A stretch of DNA of 64,000 nucleotides from Boletus sp. NGJ (Eukaryota; Basidiomycota; Agaricomycetes; Boletales; Boletaceae), in NCBI GenBank assembly GCA_019096195.1, contig JAGTXK010000134.1:1-64000 (forward strand). Reading direction: 5' to 3'. Below are positions 1-11,100 of the stretch, in pieces; positions within the stretch are counted from its first letter, which is position 1, and every line of letters begins with the position of its first letter. The notes beneath the pieces were generated by a model. It was not told the DNA's origin. It saw only the letters and a program-made list of their open reading frames with translations, and did no database searches. A program made the position numbers and the translations under genes.

Positions 1-266
1 GTTATCAAGGCCAAAGGAGCTCATACCAAGTACTAGATACCTAGATAAATTTAGAGTCAAAAAACTGTTCAAATGAGTCATTGTTTTGAAATGGCTGCCA
101 GTTCATCAATTCTTATTCATATGTCTTAAAACCTTGATGGATAGAACACCAATGGTCAGTGCTTTATTTCATACACCTATATGTTAGGGTAAGGATTAGG
201 GGTTATTTGGGAATAACACATTTAGTGAAAAATGACCAAATATGCGGACAGTTTTTTGAGCCACTG
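1..266 (+). mobile_element. Tc1/mariner element, 3' end only
   Basis: The first 36 bases read VIKAKGAHTKY followed by a stop, the typical C-terminal tail of a Tc1/mariner transposase (compare the better-preserved tail at 1906-2046). About 230 bases of non-coding 3' sequence follow and end in GAGCCACTG, then TA at 267-268. That is the expected terminal inverted repeat end and target dinucleotide of the superfamily. The rest of the transposase lies left of the window, so whether it is intact cannot be judged. The end resembles the terminus of the insert at 1727-2289, so the two are related but different families. Confidence 0.7.
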
Positions 267-268
267 TA

Positions 269-703
269 TGTGCAGGTACTAGTACTAGTATGGCCTCACC
301 TTGCCATTACCACCACCATCACCCACCCCACCCATGCAGAAATGAACACATGTTGTGTACTGCCATCAACTCACCCTCTGAGTCTCCTTTCATTCACCCA
401 CCCACCTGGCACCTTTGCCTCACTCTCACCCTCACCCATGCAGGAACATATTTCTGCATGCACCATCACCTCTCCCTCCTCTCTCCCTCCCTTGCTCTCT
501 CTCTCTCCCTTGCTCATGCAGGAACAACTGCACAATACACATGACAACTGTGTGTGCTGAGCTCTGAGTCTCCATCTCCCTCCACCATCACCCCACCCTC
601 TCCTTTGCCTTTACCCACCCACTCTCGCCTCTCCCTCGCCTCTCCCTCTCTCCCTCTCTTTCCCCTCTCTGAGTCCCACCCTCCCCATTTGCATGGACAA
701 AGG
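269..703. repeat. C/T-rich low-complexity stretch
   Basis: The plus strand is strongly pyrimidine-rich, with CACCC-type runs, a repeated CATGCAGGAAC-like word near 438 and 517, and a CTCTCTCC tract at about 465-680. The overlapping open frames have biased composition (His/Pro/Ser/Leu) and no recognisable domain. I see no gene here. The last bases, AAAGG at 699-703, are the target duplication of the adjoining Gypsy element. Confidence 0.6.
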
Positions 704-1183
704 TGTTATGAACCTGACAGAACAAAACCACAAGGCTCAGAACTGCTTGTAGGCTATACAAATCCTGGCTCAATGGATGAGGTGGGGAGTCTTAGGTTGT
801 ACTATTCCCAATCCTACAATGACCAGAGTGGTCAAGACAATGAGTTGTTGGAGGAAGAATACAAGTGGATTAGACTGGGGATTCCAGTCATCAAAGTGCT
901 ACTTTATATATGTACAGGAATGATGCACAGACCAAGCTGTGTGTGTGATAGATTACTATGTATGGTAAGACAGAGATTAATGGGATTGTGTGAGAAAGAC
1001 AGAAATTAAAGAGTCGTGGGTCATATGAGGTATGATGTCATCTGACATCATAGGTTCTAGATCATATCATGTGATTGTTTTCCATGGTCATGTGCACAGT
1101 CAGATGACTTGATGAGAAAGAGTTTGAAGAAATGAAAAGTGAGTGTCGATATGAAAAGTTTGAAAATATTTAATATCATAACA
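704..1183 (-). repeat. 3' LTR of Gypsy element 1
   Basis: The segment begins TGTTATGAAC and ends ATATCATAACA, so it has TG..CA borders within longer inverted ends. A purine-rich tract (read on the minus strand) lies immediately inside at about 1184-1200, the expected position for plus-strand priming of a minus-strand element. Related LTRs occur at 8049-8376 (part), 13016-13493 and 18933-19410. Confidence 0.85.
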
Positions 1184-1726
1184 CTGCCCCCTTTTTAGGA
1201 CTTGAATTCCAGGTGAGTCATGGTTTTTTCAGTTTGTGTAAAGTTTTCATAGGGACAGAAGAGTAAAGTGAATGATATCACGGATAGACCACAAAGCTTG
1301 TGTGGTGCAGAAGGATGTTGATGATGGAAATCTTTAACTGCATCTGGTGCAGTGTTGATTATATCATTGGATTCCCAAGTACAATCTGTTTCGTCATATC
1401 CTTTTCAATGCACTAAATATTCTAGTTTCCAATTCTTCATCCTGGAAGTGGCTATGAAGTCAATTTCAAATTGCTCTTCACCTTCTTCATTAATCTCACT
1501 GGCAGCTGGGCGAGATTTTGGCTGACCAGGCAGTGTTTCTCTGTATGGTTTAACATGTGAGATGTTCACAGTAGGATGTATGTGAATAGAATTAGGTAAT
1601 TTGAGTGTGACTGCATTTGGTAGAACTTGTGTGATTTGGTAGGGTCCTATTCATTTTTGCGTCAACTTCTTTGCTGTATATGAAAGTTTTAATTTATCAG
1701 TTGAAAGCCAGACTTGCTGACCAATA

Positions 1727-2289
1727 CAGTGACTCCAAAAACCCTTTCCATGCTAACCCTCAATGTGGTGTGTGAAGCACACCACCATACACTATGGGAA
1801 TTTCGCTTAGCTTTGGTGGAATTGTAAATAGTACATACTCTTGGCTATGAGATTGCTTCCTAGGTCATGTGATTTGGTAGCCTTGCAAAACATGAAAACC
1901 CCCCTAATGGAATTCATGAATTGTGGAAAAGGGTTCAAATGGAGTGGGATAGGATACCAGTGGAGAAGTGTCAGAAATTGATTCAAAGCATGCCTAGGAG
2001 GATTCAGGCAGTGCTTAGAGCAAAAGGAGGCTATTCCAAGTACTGATAATATCCAAATACCCTTTTCAATTCAAAAGTGAAAAAACCCTTTCCATGGTAT
2101 TACTGTTTCATATTGATCATATCTCCACAGCCTGTGGGCCAAATCACATGACCTAGGGAGCAATCTTGTAGCCAAGAGTATGTACTATTTATAACTCCAC
2201 CAAAGCTAAGCGGAATTCCCACAGTGTGTGGTGGTGCACTTTGCACACCACATTGAGAGTTAGCACGGAAAGGGTTTTTGGAGTCACTG
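1727..2289 (+). mobile_element. Tc1/mariner-derived short element (MITE-like)
   Basis: This is a 563-base insert with long terminal inverted repeats. Roughly 150 bases at each end match in reverse complement, the outer 23 perfectly, starting CAGTGACTCC and ending GGAGTCACTG. TA flanks both ends (1725-1726 and 2290-2291). The related Gypsy sequence near 14031 shows the unoccupied site as a single TA, so this is a TA target duplication. The inside keeps only the last 47 codons of a transposase, so the element arose by internal deletion of an autonomous Tc1/mariner element and would need transposase supplied in trans. It is inserted in the integrase/chromodomain part of Gypsy 1. Confidence 0.9.
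1906..2046 (+). pseudogene. Tc1/mariner transposase C-terminal remnant
   Basis: The frame reads NGIHELWKRVQMEWDRIP, then a CQKLIQSMPRRI segment, and ends AVLRAKGGYSKY-stop. This is the characteristic C-terminus of Tc1/mariner transposases (the helix before the tail, then the RAKGGxTKY ending). The DDE catalytic core is absent, so it cannot act. The tail at positions 1-36 of the window is a homologous but different version. Confidence 0.85.
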
Positions 2290-5227
2290 TAGAATATGAT
2301 GGGGCTTTGAATCGTTTTTTATCAGAAGAGGTGATCATCCTCTTATGTCATGCTTCAAGCGCTTCTTCTATCTCTTTGTGACTTTGGCCAATTTCTCCTG
2401 CAAAACCAACAAGATTCCCTTCAAAACCCATGTGAGGTACATAGTTTCATGTGACTTTGAATGAAATTTCTCCAGTGGCTGTGGTGACAGTATTATTGTG
2501 GGAGAATTGGGCTAATTTTAACCAATCAACCCATTCATTTTGTTTCTTTCCAACATATGTGTGGTGATATTGTTTGAGATCTCTGTTTACACGCTCTGTT
2601 TGCCCATCTGTTTGTGGATGATATGCTGTAGAGATTTTTTGTTTAATGCCAAGGCAAAGTTCTTGGGTAAACACTGAAACAAATTGTGGTCCTCAATCAG
2701 AGACAAGTATGGAAGGGAGTCAATGTGTGCATCAGACATGGTCTCAGAATAAAATAGCTAAATCTTTCGAAGAACATGTATCATAGGTTGGAATAAATAC
2801 AACTTCTTTGGAAAATCAATCAATGATTACACATATAGCCATAAAGGAATGTGAAGGTGGTAAATCTGTGATGAAATCTACCAACAAATCTTCCCATGGT
2901 CTTTTTGCTGCAGATAATGGAATAAATTTTTCTACCAGTGCTTTTTGCTTTCCCTTTGTGAGGGCACACACTTGGAAGTGATCTATGTAGGTTTTAACGT
3001 CTTTTGTGACTCCTGGCCATAAGAAATAACAGGAGAGAGTATGTTTTGTTTTTGAATGTCCTCCATGACCAGTGATAAGAGAGTCATGGCATAAAGTTAA
3101 AAGTTCTGTACATAGTGATTCTGGTATGTAGATTTTGTCATTTTCATTTTTGAAAATATTTAAAACAGAATAGAGAAGAAAATTGTTTATTACGTTGACA
3201 TTTTGTTTTTTAGATTCATTTTGTAGCGTTATGAAGAAATTAGAAAAAAGAGAAACATTGTTTATGAAAATAGAAGGAGAAAGGACAGTGACATTTTGAT
3301 TGTGGTCAACTATAGTGTCACCATGATCAGGTTGACATGATAAAGCATTGGCTCTAGCATTTGAAGAACCTGGTTTGTAGACAAAGAAATAATTAAATTC
3401 TTGAAGAAGTGCATGCCAGTGTGCTCGACAACCACTAAGGGTTTGTGGCTTCTTTCAATATTCTAGATTTTTGTGGTCGGTCCAGATTTCAAATCTTTCT
3501 CGACCGATTAGATAATGGTGCCATTCTTCTAGCACTCAAATCACTGCAAATAATTCTTTATCGTAAATAGGATAGTTGCACTCTGCACTATTGAAGAAAT
3601 GAGAGATAAAGGCAATTGGACACCAATTACCATCTTTGCATAGGGTTGAGAGCACTGCTCCTGTTGTAATGTCAGAAGCATCAGTTTCCATGCGTACTTC
3701 TTGATCAGAATTAGAATACATGAGAAGTGGTGCTTCCGTAAATTTTCTTTTTAAAGTTTGAAAGGCCTTCTGTTGATCGGGTCCCCATTTGAATGGAATG
3801 TCTTTTTTGTTAAGATTGTTCAGAGGACAGGCAATTTCAGCAAAGCCTTCTATGAATCATCTATAATAATTACAGAGTCCAAGGAATCTCTAGAGTTGCT
3901 TCAATCATGTGGGAACTGGCCAATCCATGACTCCTGCCACCCTCTCCGATTGCATCTCTACCCACTTTTTAGATACTACCATACATAGAAAGTCCACTTT
4001 GTCCATGGAGAAGGTACACTTTTTTGGTTTTACATATAGGTCATTCTCACACAAGTGACAAAGAACTTCCTTGACAACCTCCTCATGTTCTTCTTTGGAC
4101 TTTCCAGATGTAAATACCATACAATCGTCAATATAGATGACGACTACTGCCTACATGTTGTTAAATATATTGTTCATCATGGTCTGAAATGTTGGGGGAG
4201 AGTTTGTTGGACCAAAATACATTACCATTGGTTCATATGCACCAATAGGCATTACAAATGCCACTTTCCATTTGTCTCCTTTTTTGATGCGTACGTTATT
4301 GTATCTCCATCAGAGATCCATTGCCGTAAACATATCTGCAGTCTTGATCCTGTCAATTAGTTGTGGAATAAGAGGAAGAGAATAAGAATTTTTTATGGTG
4401 CCTTCATTTAAATATTGATAGTCCATAACCATTTGTTTTTTACTGTCTTTTTTGGGAATGAAGAATACCGAAGATGTTTGTGGAGATTTTGAAGGTTTGA
4501 TATATCCCTTCCTTACTTCTTGCTTGATAAATGCCTGGACTTCTTCCATTTCAATATCAGAAAGGGGTATGATGCATCCCTTTTTTGGAGAGAAGTCTTC
4601 TTTGAGATCTATGGCATGATCCCAATGTTTCCTTACAGGTATTCTTTGTGATTCTTGTTCCAAGAAAACATCTAAAAACTTGTGATCAGTTAGTGGAACT
4701 TTCTTTTTGAGTCCTTCATTGATGATATGTAAGTTGATTGGAGTATACAAAGAAGAAGGTTCAAGTCCCATAACTTTACAGTAAGAAGTGCAACCAGGAA
4801 AGGTAATTGTCTGGTTTACCCAATCAATTTCAGGATTATGGCGGTATAGCCAATCATACCTAATGATCATTCAATGGGTTCCAAGTTTAGATATGTAAGT
4901 GTCTATGACTTCATAGTGTCCTTGTACTTCCACAATTAGTGTTACCACGTGATGGATAGGTCTGATAGCTCCTTCCTTTCCATCCACATTATGTATTGTA
5001 ATTGGGTTTCCAATATCATAAAAGGGAATTCTGTGACAATTAACATAGTCCTGGTCGATAAACGTATGCAATGCTCCTGAATCCAAGAGGGATTTGAACC
5101 AGTAACATAACCACTGTTCATTAACTTTGTATGAAATGACCGTTTCAAGCGAGAATTCTCTGCTGAATGATAGGGTCAATTCTTGGTTTAACATGACTTT
5201 TGTTGGTTTATAAATAGAAGATATTTT

Positions 5228-7470
5228 TTATTGTTTTACAAGGGAATTAAGTACACTTTGTTCTGGTACTGCACTTAATTGAGATGCCCTTGCGGATTGT
5301 AGAGATAATTTATGTAACACTGAAGATAGATTGGTAATTGGGAAATCAGATTCTATACAATTTACAAAAGAAGAAAGAGAAGAAAGTTCTAGCCGCTGAG
5401 TTCCCTCTTCACTCATTGGCATTGTCCATTTAAAGCCTCAGCTGCTCTTGCCTTGACTTCTACCTTGAACTTGTCTCAATAATACACCTCTGCTTCATCA
5501 GAGACATATGTCCTTGCTGCTACATTTGGTACCACTGTAGCTATGGGAGGAGGAGGAAGTGGTCGTCCTGGATAATGTTGTCGTACTTGAGACTGGTTAA
5601 AAAACATGAGACACTCGTTTTCTCCCATTGGTTGCTCTTCGTAAGAGCCTTGGTTCCAGTCCCAAATCTGCCTTTGTTGAGGCAGACATGATGTTCAGTG
5701 ATACGGGTTTGTTGGACAGTTAGGCTTTATATGCCTAGGTTTTCTGCAATGGAAGCAGGTCCTTGTGTCCTTGGACGGTCCAGCCTGCTGAACTCCTATT
5801 TCCATTGGGGCACCTCTGCCTGGTTGTGTGCCTGTCACCTTAAATTGCAGACGATTGAATTGTTGTGGGGGTTGCCCATGAGAAGGAGGGTAGGATGAAT
5901 AAGGCAGAAATTGAGATGGTGTAATGGGAGGACCTCATTCAGTTTGCATTTGTTCAAAGACTCTGCCAATGACTCTATATGAGATTACAAGGTCCTCATA
6001 ATTGTAGACTCTCGCTGAATTGTTAAGGCGAGATCTCTCATAGTTTTTGAAGTCTACTGTTACGGTAATGGAAGGGGGTATATCTTTTTCTCTTCCTTCA
6101 TCCCCTCCCAGACTATGAGACAACCTCTTCTTTGACTTCTATGACCAGGGATTCCCCTACAACACCCACGCAAGCATCGCCCCATCTGGAACTCCCCTTC
6201 TAGGCGATGCACAACCATGGCTGTGACACAGCCCATCCTAATTCATTTTATATGCATTTCACCTTTGATCTGATCAATAGACATTGCCTCCTTGGCTGTG
6301 TTCTCTTGTACACAGCCCAGTATTCCAAATTCCTCATTTGACTGATGCTTTGATCACTTATAGTAATATTCTGTCTGCGACTTAATATTACCATATATGG
6401 TATAAAGCCTGCCCTAGATTGGGAAGGCCTATATATATATGGGTGACTACCCCTCATGTCACTCTAACCTAGATCTACACAACTTCCCATATAATCTACC
6501 AAGCTCTCAGTTCCACCTCACTTCAGATGCCTGTGCCTGCTCTGGAAGTGATCACCACAGTGTTTGTGATCATGCTTCTCATCACTTCACACTTGTGTGG
6601 CATTCTTGCTGTTCACTCACCAACCTAGTCAATGGCAACTCCAACGCAGACAGAGATCTGCCTGTATAAGCCCAGGACTCCATCACTGGCAACCACATAC
6701 AATAGGTCTGTACCTTCACTGGACTGCGCCACCATCATCAAAGTCCAAGACTCTGCCATTGGTAATAGAGAAGGCTTCAACCCCAAGGAAGGCTCTACGT
6801 AGAAGCTAGCTATTGGTCCCCATACCAAGGAACTTGGGCATTGGGAGGTATTTTCCTCTCAAGTCCAGCTAGTCCAGTAATCAACCAGGTGGTCAATTAC
6901 TTGGGAACATGTTACTTGTTACCTGGTGTAACATCTACAGCCTTTTTTATGAGAACCATTGCATGGTTATCATCTATGTTTGACTCCTTTTATAAGACCT
7001 TGAGCTTTTGCAAGAACTGGTTGATGGGATGTCCGTTTTGTTTGAGAGCCTCTAGTTTCTTTAAAGACTCATGTGTGAGGGTATTGATGCAGAAGTGTGT
7101 GCATATTTGCTCCTGCATCTTCTTTCTTCCAAGTTGGCCATGCTGCATTAGCTTTGGCCGGAAGGAGATTGCCTTGTGTGTCTGTCGCTAATTCATCTTC
7201 TTGCTTGAGATAGTACTCAAGCATTAATTGGGCAAATCCTTCCACCTTTCCTTCTAGGCATGACAGCACTGCGATGATGAGGATTTTGTCATTTTTCCAT
7301 TTTTGGGCTACAATCCATAGTTTTATTTTTACCCACCAACTCCTGAAGATGGTGTGATTGCCATTCCATTTTCCAGGGTTGACAATCTTTTTTGTGATAT
7401 TTTTCTTATCGCATTCCTGCATGAGGTCGGAAAGCTTTTGGACGAGTTCCTCTATGTCCATATGAGACAT
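5228..7470 (-). pseudogene. Gag region of Gypsy 1
   Basis: The N-terminal part (from 7470) reads as a Gypsy capsid-type Gag with WxxWxxxxxLWIxxQKW-like spacing, closely similar to the start of the Gag at 18330. The nucleic-acid-binding zinc-knuckle area lies at about 5650-5780, where it is poorly preserved. A solo LTR (6058-6933) splits the region. It is broken. Confidence 0.75.
6058..6933. mobile_element. Solo LTR (Copia-like family) inside Gypsy 1
   Basis: The insert begins TGTTACGG and ends GTGTAACA and is flanked by TCTAC at 6053-6057 and 6934-6938, a 5-base target duplication. About 6250-6490 is clearly similar to 31860-32080, which belongs to an LTR beside Copia integrase sequence. It therefore looks like a solo LTR left after recombination of a Copia-type element that had inserted into the gag region of Gypsy 1. 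No internal coding sequence is present. Confidence 0.75.
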
Positions 7471-8048
7471 ATTTGATAACAGGTTTTAGGAGGGAGGTTG
7501 GTCGAAGATAAGAGTGATGGATTGCTATGCGATAGAGAGTGAAGGCAGAGGAAGGATGAAGAGGCCTCTGCCTGTCGGAGTTTGCTTGGTAAATTTTCCT
7601 TGGTCAGGCTTCTTTCAGCATCTTACTACCTGGTATCTTACAACTGGGTTCTGAGGTGCCTATGAACGAATCGAAGTATAAGTCATTAAAAATGGTGGGC
7701 AAATAGAGGGGGGGGAACCGGATCCACCTGGCTTCAGCGTAAGGGAATACTACCCTCATTAGTTGTGATGTTATGGGTGATCACAAGAACCTGGGTTCAC
7801 TATTGTAGAAACCAATGTACACTCAAGTCGGCACCCACTCGAGAAAGGGGGCTAGTGCACTATGCCCAGTAGTAACTTTATCCTTATTTATGACACCGGA
7901 CAAGCATATATAACTAGCGTTTCACCGAGTGCTATACTCGTTACCGTCAAGTGGTAAAGACTTCGGATGTTCCTTAAATGCTGGGCCCATGTATACGATG
8001 TCTCCTTAGCTCTGGAGTCCGAGTGTTGTATAGACAGTCTAATCCAAG

Positions 8049-8376
8049 TGTTATGAACCTGATGAAACAAAACCACAAGGCTCAGAACTGCTTGCAGGCT
8101 ACACAAGTCCTGGCTCAATGGATGAGGTGGGGAGTCTTAGGTTGTACTATTCCTAATCCTACAATGACCAGAGTGGTCAAGACAATGAGTTGTTGGAGGA
8201 AGAATACAAGTGGATTAGACTGGGGATTCCAGTCATCAAAGTGCTACTTTATATATGTACAGGAATGATGCACAGACCAAGCTGTGTGTGTGATAGATTA
8301 CTATGTATGGTAAGACAGAGATTAATGGGGCTGTGTGAGAAAGACGGAAATTAAAGAGTCGTGGATCACATGAGGT
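8049..8376 (-). repeat. 5' LTR of Gypsy 1 (incomplete)
   Basis: From TGTTATGAACCTGATG at 8049 the sequence follows the LTR at 704 base for base with scattered differences, and similarity stops abruptly after 8376. A piece of the outer part of the same LTR is found inverted at 10987-11100. Confidence 0.8.
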
Positions 8377-9394
8377 GCCTGTTCCCATTGACTTTCATTG
8401 GTTGAGATCATTTATTTTTACCGTCACACTTTGGTGCAGTATCCAACCCAATGTATGGAACATCCCAGACAAAGAACTCACAGTCACCTTACAACTCGTC
8501 TTCAATACTGTGTACCCGAATATCAAATATTATGTTACCACAACAGGATCAGTTTTCTCAGTCGTAAGTTTGATATCACCACATGCTGAACACTAAGCTT
8601 GTAGTCACTCCAGTGCCTGAGTGAGTGGCAGAACCGCTTTGGCTCAACTGCCCTTGTGATGATAATGAATTTCATTTCTAATCTTGATAGTGATGACCCG
8701 TATGCAATTGCAAAGTATTTGCAATTAGATTACCGCTTTTTATGGGATGACTTTGAGTCAATGGAAGCCGAAGGAATGTATCAGTCACCCTTCCTCCTCG
8801 AACTTATTGCGACAACACACCTCAGCAACCTTTCCACATGCATTAAGGTGCCTGGTTGGAATACAAGTGCAATGGCCATGGGGCAGGATGGTGAAGAAGT
8901 GATCACGTTAGCTGTGGCAGCAGTATGTTGACTGTAGTATCCTTCAATCATGCTAACGAATTATTTATTAGTTGGAACATGCAATCTCATTGATTGCTGA
9001 GGGACATTTGGAACTCAAGCCAGACATTCCAAGTGGTGCCAATGGAAAAATGAAGGTCAAGCTTCTGAAGGTAGTCAACAAACAAACTGGCCAGACAACA
9101 ACCACACCGTTTCAATTCTTATCAGTGAACTGGAGTGGCGACACTTCTGCTTACAGGGAGTCAGTCTGTAGAAGAGGACCAGCCTTCATTTGGGCAATTT
9201 TCTCTGAAGCCCATGCCCTCAAGTCCATCAAGGTTGAACCTGCCAGTGGTGCACCAGCAGATGAGACTGGTGCCTTCAATCCTTGCTTTTCATTGTGTAA
9301 GACCTCACCATCCAATTGTGATCTTTCATCTGACCTAACATGTTTCATACATTTCCAGAATTTACTGCTTGCTTTTAGTTGTCCAGCTTTGTGA
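8375..9394 (+). pseudogene. Fragment of an uncharacterised basidiomycete gene
   Basis: Three exons can be followed with intact splice signals: about 8430-8563, 8605-8922 and 8972 onward. The introns 8564-8604 (GTAAGT..TAG) and 8923-8971 (GTATGT..TAG) keep phase 0. The protein includes EWQNRFGSTALVMIMNF, LDYRFLWDDFESMEAEGMY and SPFLLELIATTHL, then WNTSAMAMGQDGEEV and a basic KVKLLKVVNKQTGQ stretch. I recall such sequences as an unnamed family common near transposons in Agaricomycetes, but give no function. No convincing start codon is seen. Its 5' side stops at the LTR breakpoint (8376/8377) and its 3' end is unclear after about 9250. It lies inside a segment that appears to be inverted (see findings). 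Confidence 0.5.
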
Positions 9395-10981
9395 TTCATT
9401 GTTTCATTGTCCCCCTACATCACATCACTATTAGTCAAGCCCAATCAGCTCTATACCATCATTCACTGGCAGTTGTGCATTTCAACACATTAACACATCT
9501 ACATTTGCTTTTATTACTTTTTCCCATTCTCCACAGTTGTGCTTTTTTATCCACTTAATTTCCTTTTTCTACTTGTCGATATAGGCATGATACTCACAAT
9601 AAAGTTTTGCCTTTCACCCTTTTTATCAACTGCACCAAGTATGAAAAGCATGGGTTAAGTTAAGTACAGTACCTGGCTTGTTTCATTCTTAGCCTGCTTG
9701 TCATCCTGGATGCTCAACACTGGTTTATCCAGCTGAAAAAGCATGACTAAGATTGATTAAGCATGGTTAACCATGGTGTCAAATACCTGATGACTGGCCA
9801 CCCAAGAGAGCCAGAGTAGCAGCATCCCTGAGCACAGATGGGTCAGATGCAGAGTGTTGGTGGGTAGCCCGGAATACATTGTGTTGTTGCTACACCCAAG
9901 TTACGGTTGGATGGCGACTGTCTGCACAGGGTAGAACCATATTGTAGAGCTGATGTGCAGTACTCAGAGAGAGGTGAGGGACATGGCCTCCCACATAACC
10001 CAGACTGGTTGGATTTGAAAGTAAGGACTATGGAGGAAATCCACATTGAGGATGGCGATAGAAGGCAGGTGGGACCCCATTGATTGGTCGACCTTGAACA
10101 AAGTGTTGAATTCCAGGAATACCCTGTACAGGGGGGAAGAAGTTTTACAGCCCTGCCACATAGTCACTTTCTATTTCAGCTGCTAAAGACCATCACTGGT
10201 TTGTACTTAGCATGCTATGACATGATATACATTTAAATTAAATCCAATTTTGATATGAAAATGTAAATATTTCTATTGCCTGCCAATGCACTTGCCTAGT
10301 AATCCAAATGTCTTATGAAAAGATAATATATAGTAGAGGTTTCTGATAATTCTATTGCTTGGGGAAAAATGTAACTACTAGGATAACCTTTCTAATCCAC
10401 ACACCATTATTTTGTGAAAGTATAAGCTCTATCAAAATATTATCATTGAGCTGCATAGCTGTGTTGAAATACTATGTGTATGTCACATTTAGTAAATATT
10501 GTTATCAATCCCATTACTATGACAATGTCATATAATTGTGATAAATACATAACAAGGGTTGAAAATACCAATAGCATAAATATTACACCTGATAATGTCT
10601 TACTAGTTATAATTCATGATTATATTTATTTAATACTGTTATATAGGTTATATGCCCCCAGGGTGCGTGGCACTGTACCTTCGCTGGTATGGGAAATCTA
10701 ATCCATTATATGTAACCCATGCAGCCCATGGGTCTGGTGTACAGCGACTTAAAGGCCACTACCAGTGGCAGCAAGGGTGAGGGTGACTTGGACTTGGACT
10801 TGGACCCAGACTCAAACTTGGAGTAACAATGCAACTTGGACACACAATTTTGCACACATTGCTGTCACTTTACTGTCTCAAGTCTGAGTGTGCAAACAGG
10901 AGGCTGGCCACCAGGGATGAGAGTGAGGGCAAGGGAGCAATAGTATAACATGCGCAGAATTGTGTAAGTCACATTGTCGCT
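9395..10981. other. Non-coding, no recognisable gene
   Basis: I see no conserved coding frame on either strand. The sequence has A/T-rich stretches (10200-10640) and a short CTTGGA-type repeat near 10785. An AATAAA-like signal near 9598 could be a polyadenylation site for the fragment upstream. Confidence 0.5.
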
Positions 10982-10986
10982 CCTTT

Positions 10987-11100
10987 TGTTATGATATTAA
11001 ATATTTTCAAACTTTTCACATCGACACTCACTTTTCATTTCTTCAAACTCTTTTCTCATCAAGTCATGTGACTGTGCATATGACTGTGGAAAACAATCAT
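10987..11100 (+). repeat. Inverted Gypsy LTR end piece
   Basis: The sequence starts TGTTATGATATTAAATATTT and matches the reverse complement of the right-hand 112 bases of the LTR at 704-1183. The five bases outside it, CCTTT (10982-10986), are the reverse complement of the AAAGG flanking the LTR at 704. So it is the outer end of Gypsy 1 together with its target duplication, in flipped orientation. Confidence 0.8.

Larger units (their letters stand above)
1200..5194 (-). pseudogene. Pol region of Gypsy 1
   Basis: Recognisable parts are the aspartic protease motif (LDSGALHTFID, about 5090), the start of reverse transcriptase with SQRIPVRKHWDHAIDL and IPKKDSKKQMVMDY (4870-4310), RNase H with METDASDITTGAVL (about 3700), integrase core sequence [19 protein letters not shown] (about 2640) and a decayed chromodomain near 1330-1480. 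It is broken in numerous places. Confidence 0.8.
704..8376 (-). mobile_element. Ty3/Gypsy chromovirus fossil 1
   Basis: This is a minus-strand LTR retrotransposon. In coding order it has gag (about 7470-5228), aspartic protease (about 5194-4871), reverse transcriptase and RNase H (about 4870-3500), integrase (about 3100-2300) and a C-terminal chromodomain (about 1490-1200). The parts follow the same order as in the better-preserved relative at 13016-19410. It is broken in many places. Two other elements sit inside it: a Tc1-derived insert at 1727-2289 and a solo LTR at 6058-6933. The right LTR is incomplete, and a matching LTR piece lies inverted at 10987-11100. Its left LTR differs clearly from those of element 2, so it looks like the older insertion. 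Confidence 0.85.

Noticed and set aside
159-1009. Open frames rich in His, Pro, Ser and Leu
   Set aside because: They reflect pyrimidine-rich low-complexity DNA running into an LTR; there is no domain and no start context.
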